In this document: in pieces, positions 35,586-43,945 of the stretch | Numbering within the stretch: position 1 is the stretch's first letter | How the letters are laid out: each line of letters starts with the position of its first letter | NCBI GenBank assembly: GCA_965222975.1 | Contig: CBDCVJ010000038.1 | Span: forward strand, 248,001-312,000 | Direction of reading: 5' to 3' | From: UBA6168 sp965222975 | Lineage (GTDB): Bacteria; Bacteroidota; Bacteroidia; Chitinophagales; Saprospiraceae | DNA: 64,000 nt | The notes under the pieces: model-generated | What the model saw: only the letters and a program-made list of their open reading frames with translations | Database searches by the model: none | Told to the model about the DNA's origin: nothing | Position numbers and translations under genes: made by a program

Positions 35586-35657
35586 AATGGTTGAATGGCT
35601 GAATGGTTAAATGGTTACTGGTTTTTGAGCAATCAGCCATTTAACCATTTGACCATT
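35586..35657. repeat. Complementary AATGGTT-type word arms
   Basis: The left arm (35586-35619: aatggttgaatggctgaatg and onward) is complementary to the right arm (35634-35657: cagccatttaaccatttgac and onward). The right arm runs into the stop codon of the Wzc-like gene (35656-35658). It fills the spacer between it and the flippase. Confidence 0.65.
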
Positions 35658-37890
35658 AGATATTCTTCAAGTCAACATTGTTTAGAATGCCACCGAACAT
35701 CTTGCCGTTCATGCCTTTGAGATATTCGAGGGTGTCCTTATCAGCATTTCCGATAGGAGATTCAGCTGAAAAAATCACGGCCAGTTTTTCAGTATAAGAA
35801 AGCAATTCCCGTGCATCAGAAAATTTGTTCATGGCGGCGGCTTCCATAAAAATGAAGTCGTATTTCTGCTTATAGGCTTCCATAATTTTATTAAAATCTT
35901 TGCCAGCGAGTACCTCGGATGGACTTTGGCTACCGCCTTTGTTTCCCACAATATCAATGTTTTTCATAAATGGATCGGTCTTGCCTGCGCCACTTGGCAA
36001 TGCCTTTAAAATAGGGCCAATTTTACTCTTACGCTTGTACTCCATGTCTGTCATTTCAAAAAATGGTTTTGTTTTAAAAGCCGACAAGGTGTTGTTTTTA
36101 AAATTGGTATCTATGATAAGTATTTTGCGGTCGTTCAGGCTGAGGGCATATGCCAAAAGCACAATCAGGAACGATTTGCCTTCCTGCTCTTTTGGGCTGA
36201 CAAAGAGGAAAGTTTTTGCGTTTGAATTTTCAATTGCTGTTCTGAGTTTTCGGATATTTTCTTTGAAATACTCCAACTCCCCTTTCTTTTGGGTTTGGGA
36301 AAACAACTGTTGGAGATTCATGTTTTTCACCTTCACATGATTGACATAGCCCAATAAAGGCAGGCCAGTTATTTTACCAAACTGGCTGGGGGTAGCAATA
36401 CTCGTGTCTATGAAAGCCAGCAAGAATAGGAAAATACTCGCCAGAGACCCTCCAGCAATACCAGCAAAAGCAGAAAAAATGGACCTGTTTTTTGATTCCG
36501 GCTCAACAGGCATTTCGGCTGGTTCGATGATAGCTATTGGGCTTTCAGTTCCTTCAGCATAGTATTCGGTTTCTTCGTATTCATTCCTGATCTTGTCGTA
36601 CTCCATGTCAAGGCGGTTCTTCTCCTGGGTCAAGTTGTACAAGTGGTTATCGTTCAAGAGGAGCCTATCGGTTTTCCTGGTCAATTCAGCTATTGCCGCA
36701 GCATATGAAGGCCTCGCTTCCAGCGCAAGATCAAGCTCCATTTTTATATCGTACCTGCGACGTACAAGGTCTTTGGTCTCTTCATCAATTTTATCTCTTT
36801 CACTGTCAGGAGTCACAGCAAATGACCTTTCCATTGCCAGTTTTTGCTTTTCTTTTAAGTTTTCCAATCGCCGTTCCAGTGCCTTTTTATTCTTACTACC
36901 TGATACATCAGCTTCAACAAGCTCCATCTGTAATTTGGTTATTTCTTCTTGCAGGTTTACAAAATCATCATTGTAATTCACTTGCTTATAAGCCTCGTCA
37001 GAAGAGACTCTGTTAAATTCAAAAATCTGTTTTTCCACAAAAGCAAGGCTTTTTTGCAGGCTTGCAATGTTTTGTTCTGTTTCTTTCAGCTTTAGTTCAA
37101 GCTCCCTTTTTTGAGAAATAATAGATTCACGTTGGGTCGAGACATCAACTAAGCCATGAGCCGTTTTATAGATGTTTATCTCTGTGATCACAGAATCAAG
37201 TTCTTTCTTGTACTGGGTAAGCTTTCGTTGGTTGAATGATAATTTTTCATTTTCTTCTGTCGAAAGATCTTTCTCATGTTGGACCATGAACTTGTTTAAA
37301 AAAGTATTGACCACAAAAAAGGACAATTCAGGACTTTCGGACTTGAACCCAATTTTTAGGTAGTCCGTCTCCCCAATCCTGTTAATTTCCAATTTTTTCA
37401 TCAGGCTTTCATAATCATACTGATAAGCCTCGGCCAACCTCTGGTCTGACTTGAAAGGTTCAGGTTTGCTATTAAGAAGAGTATCGTTCAAGTTGGTTTT
37501 CAATTTCAGGACGATGTCGTTGATCTCATTCTGGGAAAGAAAATAGTCCTCCTCATCAAGTGTCCTGAAAGGTTTATTTATGATGCCATCCGCAAGCAGG
37601 TCATGGGCTAGCAATTCATCTGTCAATGACTTAATGATATTCCTCGCCTTCATCTTTTCGATCAAGCCACTAAAGGCACTCTCGATCTGGTACTTCTGGA
37701 TAAATGAGTTTTCCCTTGAGAGGGTTGCCCCTTTATAATTGACGATACCAGTCTCGATGACGGATTCAGCCTTGAATGTATCGGGGAGTTTACCAATGAA
37801 GAAATAAGTTGCAGTGGAGGAAACTAAAATAACTGACAGGAGCAACCATTTTCTCTTTAGAAGTATGTTTAACAAATAATTTAAGTCCAT
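35656..37890 (-). CDS. Wzz/GumC-type polysaccharide co-polymerase with C-terminal BY-kinase-like domain
   Basis: 744 residues. Wzz domain: first membrane helix about 15-33; a long periplasmic coiled coil (about 210-440); second helix about 475-495 after a Pro-rich segment (Glu-Pro-Ala-Glu-Met-Pro). The cytoplasmic ATPase-like domain has a Walker A variant, Ser-Pro-Lys-Glu-Gln-Glu-Gly-Lys-Ser (about 563-572), Walker A' Ile-Leu-Ile-Ile-Asp-Thr-Asn (about 588), and a later Phe-Ile-Phe-Met-Glu that stands where Walker B normally has Asp. The C-terminus has no tyrosine cluster. It thus probably controls chain length and export, but kinase activity is doubtful. It heads the minus-strand cluster. 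Confidence 0.88.
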   Translation of the reverse strand: MDLNYLLNILLKRKWLLLSVILVSSTATYFFIGKLPDTFKAESVIETGIVNYKGATLSRENSFIQKYQIESAFSGLIEKMKARNIIKSLTDELLAHDLLADGIINKPFRTLDEEDYFLSQNEINDIVLKLKTNLNDTLLNSKPEPFKSDQRLAEAYQYDYESLMKKLEINRIGETDYLKIGFKSESPELSFFVVNTFLNKFMVQHEKDLSTEENEKLSFNQRKLTQYKKELDSVITEINIYKTAHGLVDVSTQRESIISQKRELELKLKETEQNIASLQKSLAFVEKQIFEFNRVSSDEAYKQVNYNDDFVNLQEEITKLQMELVEADVSGSKNKKALERRLENLKEKQKLAMERSFAVTPDSERDKIDEETKDLVRRRYDIKMELDLALEARPSYAAAIAELTRKTDRLLLNDNHLYNLTQEKNRLDMEYDKIRNEYEETEYYAEGTESPIAIIEPAEMPVEPESKNRSIFSAFAGIAGGSLASIFLFLLAFIDTSIATPSQFGKITGLPLLGYVNHVKVKNMNLQQLFSQTQKKGELEYFKENIRKLRTAIENSNAKTFLFVSPKEQEGKSFLIVLLAYALSLNDRKILIIDTNFKNNTLSAFKTKPFFEMTDMEYKRKSKIGPILKALPSGAGKTDPFMKNIDIVGNKGGSQSPSEVLAGKDFNKIMEAYKQKYDFIFMEAAAMNKFSDARELLSYTEKLAVIFSAESPIGNADKDTLEYLKGMNGKMFGGILNNVDLKNI

Positions 37891-38581
37891 AGTGGTTGTG
37901 TAAGTTTTCTCAGTAAATAAATTCTCATAGGGTCTTACAAAGCTTTTTAAATGAATGCTTCATTTTAAGCTAATGCCGATTATGTCATCAGGTTTGGGTT
38001 CATAGGCAAAATAGTGTTCCAAAAAATATTGTAGCCGAGGAAAATAGTTAAGGGAATTAAGTGGAATAAATGAAGTAAACAAAAAGTAGATTATATGTTT
38101 CTCATCAATTGAAACGCAAAGATAAGTAAAAAAACAATGCAGGGAAAGGGGGGCAAGTGAAAAGTATTAAATAATGCAGGGTGACTAAATTCAGTGTGAT
38201 GCTACTGCAATTGCCTTGTCCATTAAACGGGGAAAAAACGGCGCCCAGAGGCGCCGCTAAAATAGACAGAGAATTTCTTTAGCTTTGGGCCAAATGCTTT
38301 CTCTGTTCTCCCTCTCATTTTTCTTATGTTTTTCATACTGGGGTCTAAATTGAGCGGTTCTACTAGGTATTTTTATAAATAAATTAGCTGGCTGGCCATC
38401 ATTATGATTTTAGGCACACGTATAATTGTTTGTTAGATGTTTTGCCCCGTTCAGGCATAGCAAACCGGATATTGGAATGGCCAATTGTAGTGGTTTTTCG
38501 GTTTTTCGATAGTTGTAATCCAGCCGAGAGCAACTCCTTCGTTGCCCCCGACGTGGATTAGTTTTTATAGTGATGTAGTGA
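37891..38581. other. Intergenic region upstream of the polysaccharide cluster
   Basis: 690 bp without a gene. A GC-rich hairpin, cggcgc-ccagag-gcgccg, lies at 38239-38256 in otherwise AT-rich sequence. It may terminate the 38582 gene on the minus strand or act in the leader of the cluster. No consensus promoter was identified. Confidence 0.45.
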
Positions 38582-39451
38582 TTATTGCTTGTTGATTTTA
38601 TCCAAACTGACTTCCCACTCATCGCCAACAAGATATAGGAAATAGCTACCAGCTGGATAACTTCCAACTTCCAAGCGCTTTGTATTCTTGCCGCTGGCAA
38701 TGGAAACAGGCTGTTGCATGACGAGTTTCCCTGCTGCATCAACCATCTGAATGGCTGCATCCTGGGCTTCTCCCTCCCATTGGATTTCCAAATTGGCCAT
38801 TTCCACGACCGGGTTCGGGAATACACTAAAACCAGAGAATCCCAGTTCTTCAGCCGTAGAGGTTGGATTGGCCGGATCGCAGCTTACAGCACCTCCGTTG
38901 TAAAGACCTGCAAACCCATCACCGCCTCCAGTTTGACTAAAAGCCAATACAGGCAGAGCGTTTCCGACATTAGCATTGGCACTGTTGGGTGGCATGAATG
39001 GATCATTGTTGTTGTCAACAATAGAGACCAAGCCACTTCCAGGCACTGCTGGATCAGCAGTACACCCATAAGCATTCTGGAAACTGAACAACTTCAATTC
39101 TACTCCTTCTTGATAATTCGGTTGAGCAAGGCCATTGATTTGTAGGGCGAATGAAACATAGTCATGATCTGGCGCTTCTTCCGGTGCATCAACCCTAGAG
39201 TTTACTTCCCAAGTCATCCCTTCAAGTTGGCTTTCGATATCTACGGGAATGAATTGATTGGTAGGCACTTTGATCGTGATTTGCCCATCGCCTGTAATGT
39301 TCTGTGGCTCAGGGTAAGTAGCCTGTGGAATCACTGAGACTGTGTAACGTTCAGTGTCGAAATCGAAATCAATTTTGAATTCGAATTGGGCACTTACTGA
39401 GAAACTTGTCAGTAGAAAAACAAGTAGTAAAAAAAGATTTGAATTTTTCAT
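38582..39451 (-). CDS. Small T9SS-sorted surface protein sharing a domain with the giant TSP3 protein
   Basis: 289 residues from the ATG at 39451. A signal peptide ends near Val-Ser-Ala-Gln. About 25-180 is a beta-rich domain that also opens the giant protein encoded at 48086. Both have Asp-Tyr-(Val/Ile)-Ser-(Phe/Ile)-Ala-Leu, a Gly-x-Glu-(Leu/Thr)-Lys-Leu-Phe strand, and Val-Ser-(Ile/Leu)-x-(Asp/Glu)-(Asn/Asp) followed by Asp-Pro-Phe and Pro-Asn-Ser. The last 80 residues are a T9SS type A sorting domain (Val-Phe-Pro-Asn-Pro ... Gly-Ser-Tyr-Phe-Leu-Tyr). It lies 93 bp downstream of the giant gene on the same strand and may be cotranscribed with it. Function unknown; surface location predicted. 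Confidence 0.85.
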   Translation of the reverse strand: MKNSNLFLLLVFLLTSFSVSAQFEFKIDFDFDTERYTVSVIPQATYPEPQNITGDGQITIKVPTNQFIPVDIESQLEGMTWEVNSRVDAPEEAPDHDYVSFALQINGLAQPNYQEGVELKLFSFQNAYGCTADPAVPGSGLVSIVDNNNDPFMPPNSANANVGNALPVLAFSQTGGGDGFAGLYNGGAVSCDPANPTSTAEELGFSGFSVFPNPVVEMANLEIQWEGEAQDAAIQMVDAAGKLVMQQPVSIASGKNTKRLEVGSYPAGSYFLYLVGDEWEVSLDKINKQ

Positions 39452-39544
39452 TGTGTTAATTTTTTGCATTTAAAGTTTCAAAATTGATATAGAGCAGCTG
39501 GTCTGCACCGGGCTTGCCGAATGCAAACCAGCTTGCTTATCTTT

Positions 39545-40972
39545 TTAAGGTGTAATCGCACTGTCAATGAAGAAGAAGTTGGTAAACGGCGTTGGATTGT
39601 TCGGGTGCAGCAACACGTTGAAGAAAATCAATTCGTCAATGTCGTTATTAGAACCCAGATAAATCGTTCTGCCATCCATGTTAGTATCTCCATTATTGTA
39701 GCCTTTTGTAATATGGTTGAGGGTACCATTCTCATTTTCAGGATCAAGGAATATTTCAAAGAATATGTGATCCCTATCTGCACCAGCTCCCTGATAAATG
39801 ATCTTATCATTACCATCGGCATTACCACCATACATCATGGCAATTTGTCCATCTGAAGAAATCTTCTGCATGTGCTCAGCATACAATGGCGTATTCGGAT
39901 CAGTGAAATCAATTTCAATAGGTGAAGCCTTATCCCTTGTCAATCCAAATGGTGTAGCAGTCATCACCCCAAAGTGGTTACGGTGACGGAGTACTATAAA
40001 GTATTCGTCTGTTTTTGCACGGAAAACCACTGGACTTACTCCATCCAAATCTACCACATCGCCATCACGCTGTATGAGTGCAGAGCGGGTCAACAAGGTG
40101 TAGTAAGGATCGGTTTTAAGGCGAAGCTCAACAAATACCCAATCCACGATGGCATTATCGCCTGTCACATCAAGGACTTCAGGATCAATTGTTTCTCCAC
40201 CTCCACCTAAGTGGGTAAAGCCCTGGTCAGTATATGGTTCCATCAACGGGATATAACTGTTACCATTGTTATCCAAGCTGGTACGAAGACCATCCCTCAT
40301 CAAGCCTGCTGCCTGGTCAAGAGGGCCTTGCAAATAGGCATATATCTGAAGGAATACAAATGGATCTGGGTCGAGATAATCCGGTATACCATCAAGATCA
40401 GTATCGTCGTTGGTCACATCCCCATCACCATTGGTGTCTTCTTCGGAGGTCATGACGCCGTCGTTGTCATCGTCAGGGTTCGTCGGATCAGATTCACCTT
40501 GGTTGACCGAACCATTTAGGTTGGAATCTTCAAAGTTGTCAGGCAACGAATCGTCATCAGTATCGGTGTCAAGAGGATCCGTTTCCCCCTCGTCTAAGAT
40601 GCCATCATGGTTTTCGTCCTCAATGCCATCAAGGATACCATCATCGTCGGTATCAGTATCAAGCGGGTCAGTGTCCAAACCAACGTTGTACTCACAATCC
40701 CCACCTGTTTCAACATTGTCCGTGATGCCATCACCATCGCTGTCGCTATCAACATTATAGTCGTCAATGTCATCATTGTCAGCAACGCCGTCGCAGTCGT
40801 CGTCGTCGTCAACGCTGTTCACCTGGCCATCCTGGTCAAAGTCGCAGTTTCCGGCTTCTTCATTTGGAACACAGGCATCCGCATCATTTGGATCCCACAA
40901 TGGATCACCTTGCGTGACATTTTCGAGGAAACCGTCGCCATCGTTATCAATACCACCGCAGGCTGTTACCAT
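39545..40972 (-). CDS. C-terminal segment of the giant TSP3-repeat protein
   Basis: The frame is open from about 41075, so the ATG at 40972 is only the first internal Met. About 190 residues of calcium-binding TSP3 repeats (Asp-x-Asp-x-Asp-Gly) end in Asp-Tyr-Leu-Asp-Pro-Asp-Pro. A C-terminal domain of about 270 residues then begins Phe-Leu-Gln-Ile-Tyr-Ala-Tyr-Leu-Gln-Gly-Pro. It contains Ile-Val-Asp-Trp-Val-Phe-Val-Glu-Leu-Arg, Arg-Asp-Gly-Asp-Val-Val-Asp and Leu-Arg-His-Arg-Asn-His-Phe-Gly-Val-Met. Two dockerin/EF-hand-like units follow, near Asn-Ala-Asp-Gly-Asn-Asp-Lys and Asn-Met-Asp-Gly-Arg. This C-terminal block recurs, from memory, at the ends of large Bacteroidota surface proteins. 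No standard T9SS sorting domain is present. Confidence 0.8.
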   Translation of the reverse strand: MVTACGGIDNDGDGFLENVTQGDPLWDPNDADACVPNEEAGNCDFDQDGQVNSVDDDDDCDGVADNDDIDDYNVDSDSDGDGITDNVETGGDCEYNVGLDTDPLDTDTDDDGILDGIEDENHDGILDEGETDPLDTDTDDDSLPDNFEDSNLNGSVNQGESDPTNPDDDNDGVMTSEEDTNGDGDVTNDDTDLDGIPDYLDPDPFVFLQIYAYLQGPLDQAAGLMRDGLRTSLDNNGNSYIPLMEPYTDQGFTHLGGGGETIDPEVLDVTGDNAIVDWVFVELRLKTDPYYTLLTRSALIQRDGDVVDLDGVSPVVFRAKTDEYFIVLRHRNHFGVMTATPFGLTRDKASPIEIDFTDPNTPLYAEHMQKISSDGQIAMMYGGNADGNDKIIYQGAGADRDHIFFEIFLDPENENGTLNHITKGYNNGDTNMDGRTIYLGSNNDIDELIFFNVLLHPNNPTPFTNFFFIDSAITP

Positions 40973-41050
40973 ATTGTCTGGAACACATGGATCGAGCGGA
41001 CCAACGTCATCTATGTCGGGTGTGCCATCATTATCAGAATCTGTGTTTGG

Positions 41051-42110
41051 ATCACAATCATCAGCATCAAGGTTGTCCTGGCAACACCATCATTATCGTC
41101 GTCTGTCGTCCTGATTGTTAGGTGTTCCATCGCCATCGCAGTCGCAAGTACCGAATGTCAGAGTTAGGATCGCACTTATCTAATCGGGATCGCTACCAAA
41201 ATCACATTCTTCTGCATCGGTCAAACCATCGCTGTCAGTATCGCTTGTCATCATTCCAAGCATCGACATCGTCCACATCGGCAAGGCAATCACCATCATC
41301 ATCGTCGTCCTCATTATTAATAAGGCCATCTTCATCCAAGTCACATTTGCCAACCGTCACATCAGGGTTACATGCATCACTGTCGTCTGGATCGTATAAA
41401 GGATCGCTCGGGACAGTGTTGGATGTATAGCCATCGCCATCGTTGTCGGAGTTCAAGCAAGCATCTGAGTTCTTCGTTAGGATCACAAGGGTCGAGTGGA
41501 TCAGTGCCATTATTTAGTTTCAACAGCATCTGATAATTTCATCATTATCTGTATCACTGTTTGGATCACAAGGATCGGCATCATTTGAAACATCTGCCAC
41601 AGCCATCGTTGTCGTCGTCGTCTTCATCGCCATTCAGTATGCCGTCGTCATCGCAATCGCAGAAATCAGCTTGGACATTTGGATCACATTTATCCAATGG
41701 GTCACTACCGTTGTCACACTCTTCGATGTCAGTGAAGCTATCGCCATCTGAATCAGATTCAGGGTTGAAGTTTTCTACATCTGCTCCATCGCCCACGCAA
41801 TCATTATCATCGTCTGGGTCTTGGCCATTGGTAAGGCCATCGCCGTCGAAGTCACAATCCGCAGTGGTATTTAGTGGATCGCAAAAATCAAGAGGATCGG
41901 TACCTTCGGCCGTTTCATCAATATCTAAGATGCCATCACCGTCAGTATCTGTAGTTGGATCACAGGCACCATCGTCAACATCGTCCCCATCGGCTACACC
42001 GTCGTTGTCATTATCTGCATCAAGGGCATTGACACTGTACCATCTTCATCGAAATCGCAAGGGCCAGCGCACATGATCTGGAACACATGGGTCTGCTGCC
42101 GTCTGGATCA
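41051..42110 (-). pseudogene. Indel-riddled TSP3 segment of the giant gene
   Basis: All three minus-strand frames carry fragments of the same repeat (for example bases 41581-41796 and 41235-41510). They join into continuous TSP3 repeats only if about one base per 100 is adjusted. Examples where removing one base restores the repeat are near 41597 (tgccac), 41535, 41512, 41472 and 41246. One site near 41190 needs one extra base or two fewer. The rest of the 8.5-kb gene is almost free of such breaks. Confidence 0.75.
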
Positions 42111-43945
42111 TAATTACCAGCGGTAGGTTCTACGTCTTCATAATAGCCATCATTATCCTCATCTACAATGCCAGCACAACCAAACTCTACTGTTGGGTTA
42201 GGATCACAAGGATCTTCAGGATCAGTACCGTTTTCACATTCATTAATATCAGTAAAGCTGTCGCCATCTGAATCAGAGGTAGGGTTGTATGGCCCCACAT
42301 CTTCGCCATCGTTTACACAATCGCCATCATCATCGTCATCGTCGGCGTTCACAATGCCGTCTTCGTCGAAGTCGCATAGTCCAGCCTCATGATTTGGCAC
42401 ACATGCATCGTCATCGTCGGGATCGAAAGCAGGGCTTGACGGGTCAACATCTCCGAAGTATCCATCTTCGTCCTCATCCACGTCACCACTTACACATGCA
42501 TCATTGTTGATGTCAGGATCGCATGGATTGAGTGGATTGGTACCCTCAGTTGTTTCGTCAATATCACTTAGTTCATCTCCATCAGAATCACTTTGTGGGT
42601 TAAATGGATCTGCATCAGGACCATCAAGAACTCCGTCATTGTCATCGTCTTCGTCCGCTTCGTTCACAATACCATCTTCGTCAAAATCACATTGACCGTC
42701 GAATGGGTATGGGTCGCAGAAGTCTAGCGGATCACTTTCGCTATTGTCTTGTATACCATTAAAGTTGGTATCTTCTTGACCATCTTCAAGACTATCACCA
42801 TCGGTGTCCACATCCAAAGGATCGGTTTCACCATCGTCCTTTCCGCCATTTTGGTTAGCATCCTCTACACCATCTTCGATGCCATCGCCATCGGTATCTT
42901 TCTCTAAAGGATCAGTGTCCAAGCCAACTTCGTAAACACCATTCATTCCTGTTTCAACATCATCTGTAATACCATCGCCGTCGCTATCACTGTTTTTATC
43001 AAATGGGTCAACATCGTTCACATCTTTTACACCGTCATTATCATCATCAGGATCATCACTATTTGCTATACCATCCTCATCAAAGTCACAGGCACCTGTT
43101 TTGTGGTCAGGAACACATGGGTCTTCATCATCTGGATCGTAATCAGGATGAGAATCTGGGAAGTTGGCAACGAAGCCATCTTCGTCCGCATCGTCGGGCT
43201 CACAGAGTGAAGCGTCTACATTCGGATCACAAGGGTTCAGTGGATCAGTACCATCATCGGTTTCATCAATATCAGCGATTGTATCACCATCGGAATCACT
43301 CTCGGGATCGCATTCATCAATGTCTACATCGTCTGGCACACCGTCGTTATCATCGTCGGTATCATCCATATTGGCCAGGAAGTCTCCATCGCAATCACAG
43401 GTTGGTAAATAGTTTTTCGGATCGCAAAGCTCCAATGGGTCACTTTCTCCAGCATCGACTGTGCCGTTGTGATTTGCATCTTCTTCCCCATCTTCCAATT
43501 CATCACCATCAGTATCTACATCCAACGGATTGGTTTCGGTCGGGTCCTGTTGACCATCTTTATCAGCATCTTCTACACCATCCTCTATGCCATCGCCATC
43601 GGTATCTGCTGATAAAGGATCAGTATCTTCTCCTTCATTGTATACTTGATCGCCATCTGTTTCCACAATGTCAAGGATACCATCGCCGTCCGTATCAGTC
43701 TGATCATCATAGGGATCAATGTCGTCGCCATCTTTCACACCGTCGCCATCATCGTCCTGATCTTCGATGTTGACTTTTCCATCCTCATCGTAGTCGCATG
43801 CACCAGCAGTGATATCAGGAATACAAGCGTCTTCATCATCAGGATCAAAAGCAGCATCGTCCGCTGGCACATTCACGGCATAGCCATCATCGTCTAGGTC
43901 AATGAAAGTCACAGTTTGGAGCAGATGGGTTTGGATCACAAGCAT
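42020..43945 (-). CDS. Middle segment of the giant TSP3-repeat protein
   Basis: About 630 residues made almost wholly of TSP3-type calcium-binding repeats: units with Asp-x-Asp-x-Asp-Gly-x-x-Asp, the recurring Thr-Asp-Pro-Leu-(Asp/Asn)-x-Cys-Asp-Pro and Cys-Asp-Phe-Asp-Glu-Asp-Gly-Ile. Paired Cys in each long unit probably form disulfides. The frame joins the upstream segment if one T is removed near 43908 (minus-strand ctttc), and loses sense after about 42105 where the disturbed stretch begins. Read as a separate gene it would have no signal peptide, so it is a fragment of the larger coding unit. Confidence 0.75.
   Translation of the reverse strand: MLVIQTHLLQTVTFIDLDDDGYAVNVPADDAAFDPDDEDACIPDITAGACDYDEDGKVNIEDQDDDGDGVKDGDDIDPYDDQTDTDGDGILDIVETDGDQVYNEGEDTDPLSADTDGDGIEDGVEDADKDGQQDPTETNPLDVDTDGDELEDGEEDANHNGTVDAGESDPLELCDPKNYLPTCDCDGDFLANMDDTDDDNDGVPDDVDIDECDPESDSDGDTIADIDETDDGTDPLNPCDPNVDASLCEPDDADEDGFVANFPDSHPDYDPDDEDPCVPDHKTGACDFDEDGIANSDDPDDDNDGVKDVNDVDPFDKNSDSDGDGITDDVETGMNGVYEVGLDTDPLEKDTDGDGIEDGVEDANQNGGKDDGETDPLDVDTDGDSLEDGQEDTNFNGIQDNSESDPLDFCDPYPFDGQCDFDEDGIVNEADEDDDNDGVLDGPDADPFNPQSDSDGDELSDIDETTEGTNPLNPCDPDINNDACVSGDVDEDEDGYFGDVDPSSPAFDPDDDDACVPNHEAGLCDFDEDGIVNADDDDDDGDCVNDGEDVGPYNPTSDSDGDSFTDINECENGTDPEDPCDPNPTVEFGCAGIVDEDNDGYYEDVEPTAGNYDPDGSRPMCSRSCALALAISMKMVQCQCP

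Noticed and set aside
38239..38256. GC hairpin as a riboswitch or small RNA
   Set aside because: Only a 6-bp stem with a 6-base loop is visible; nothing matches a known riboswitch layout.
38410..38826. 138-codon minus-strand ORF overlapping the end of the 289-residue T9SS protein
   Set aside because: It overlaps the true frame, which has a complete T9SS sorting domain; the product is not protein-like.
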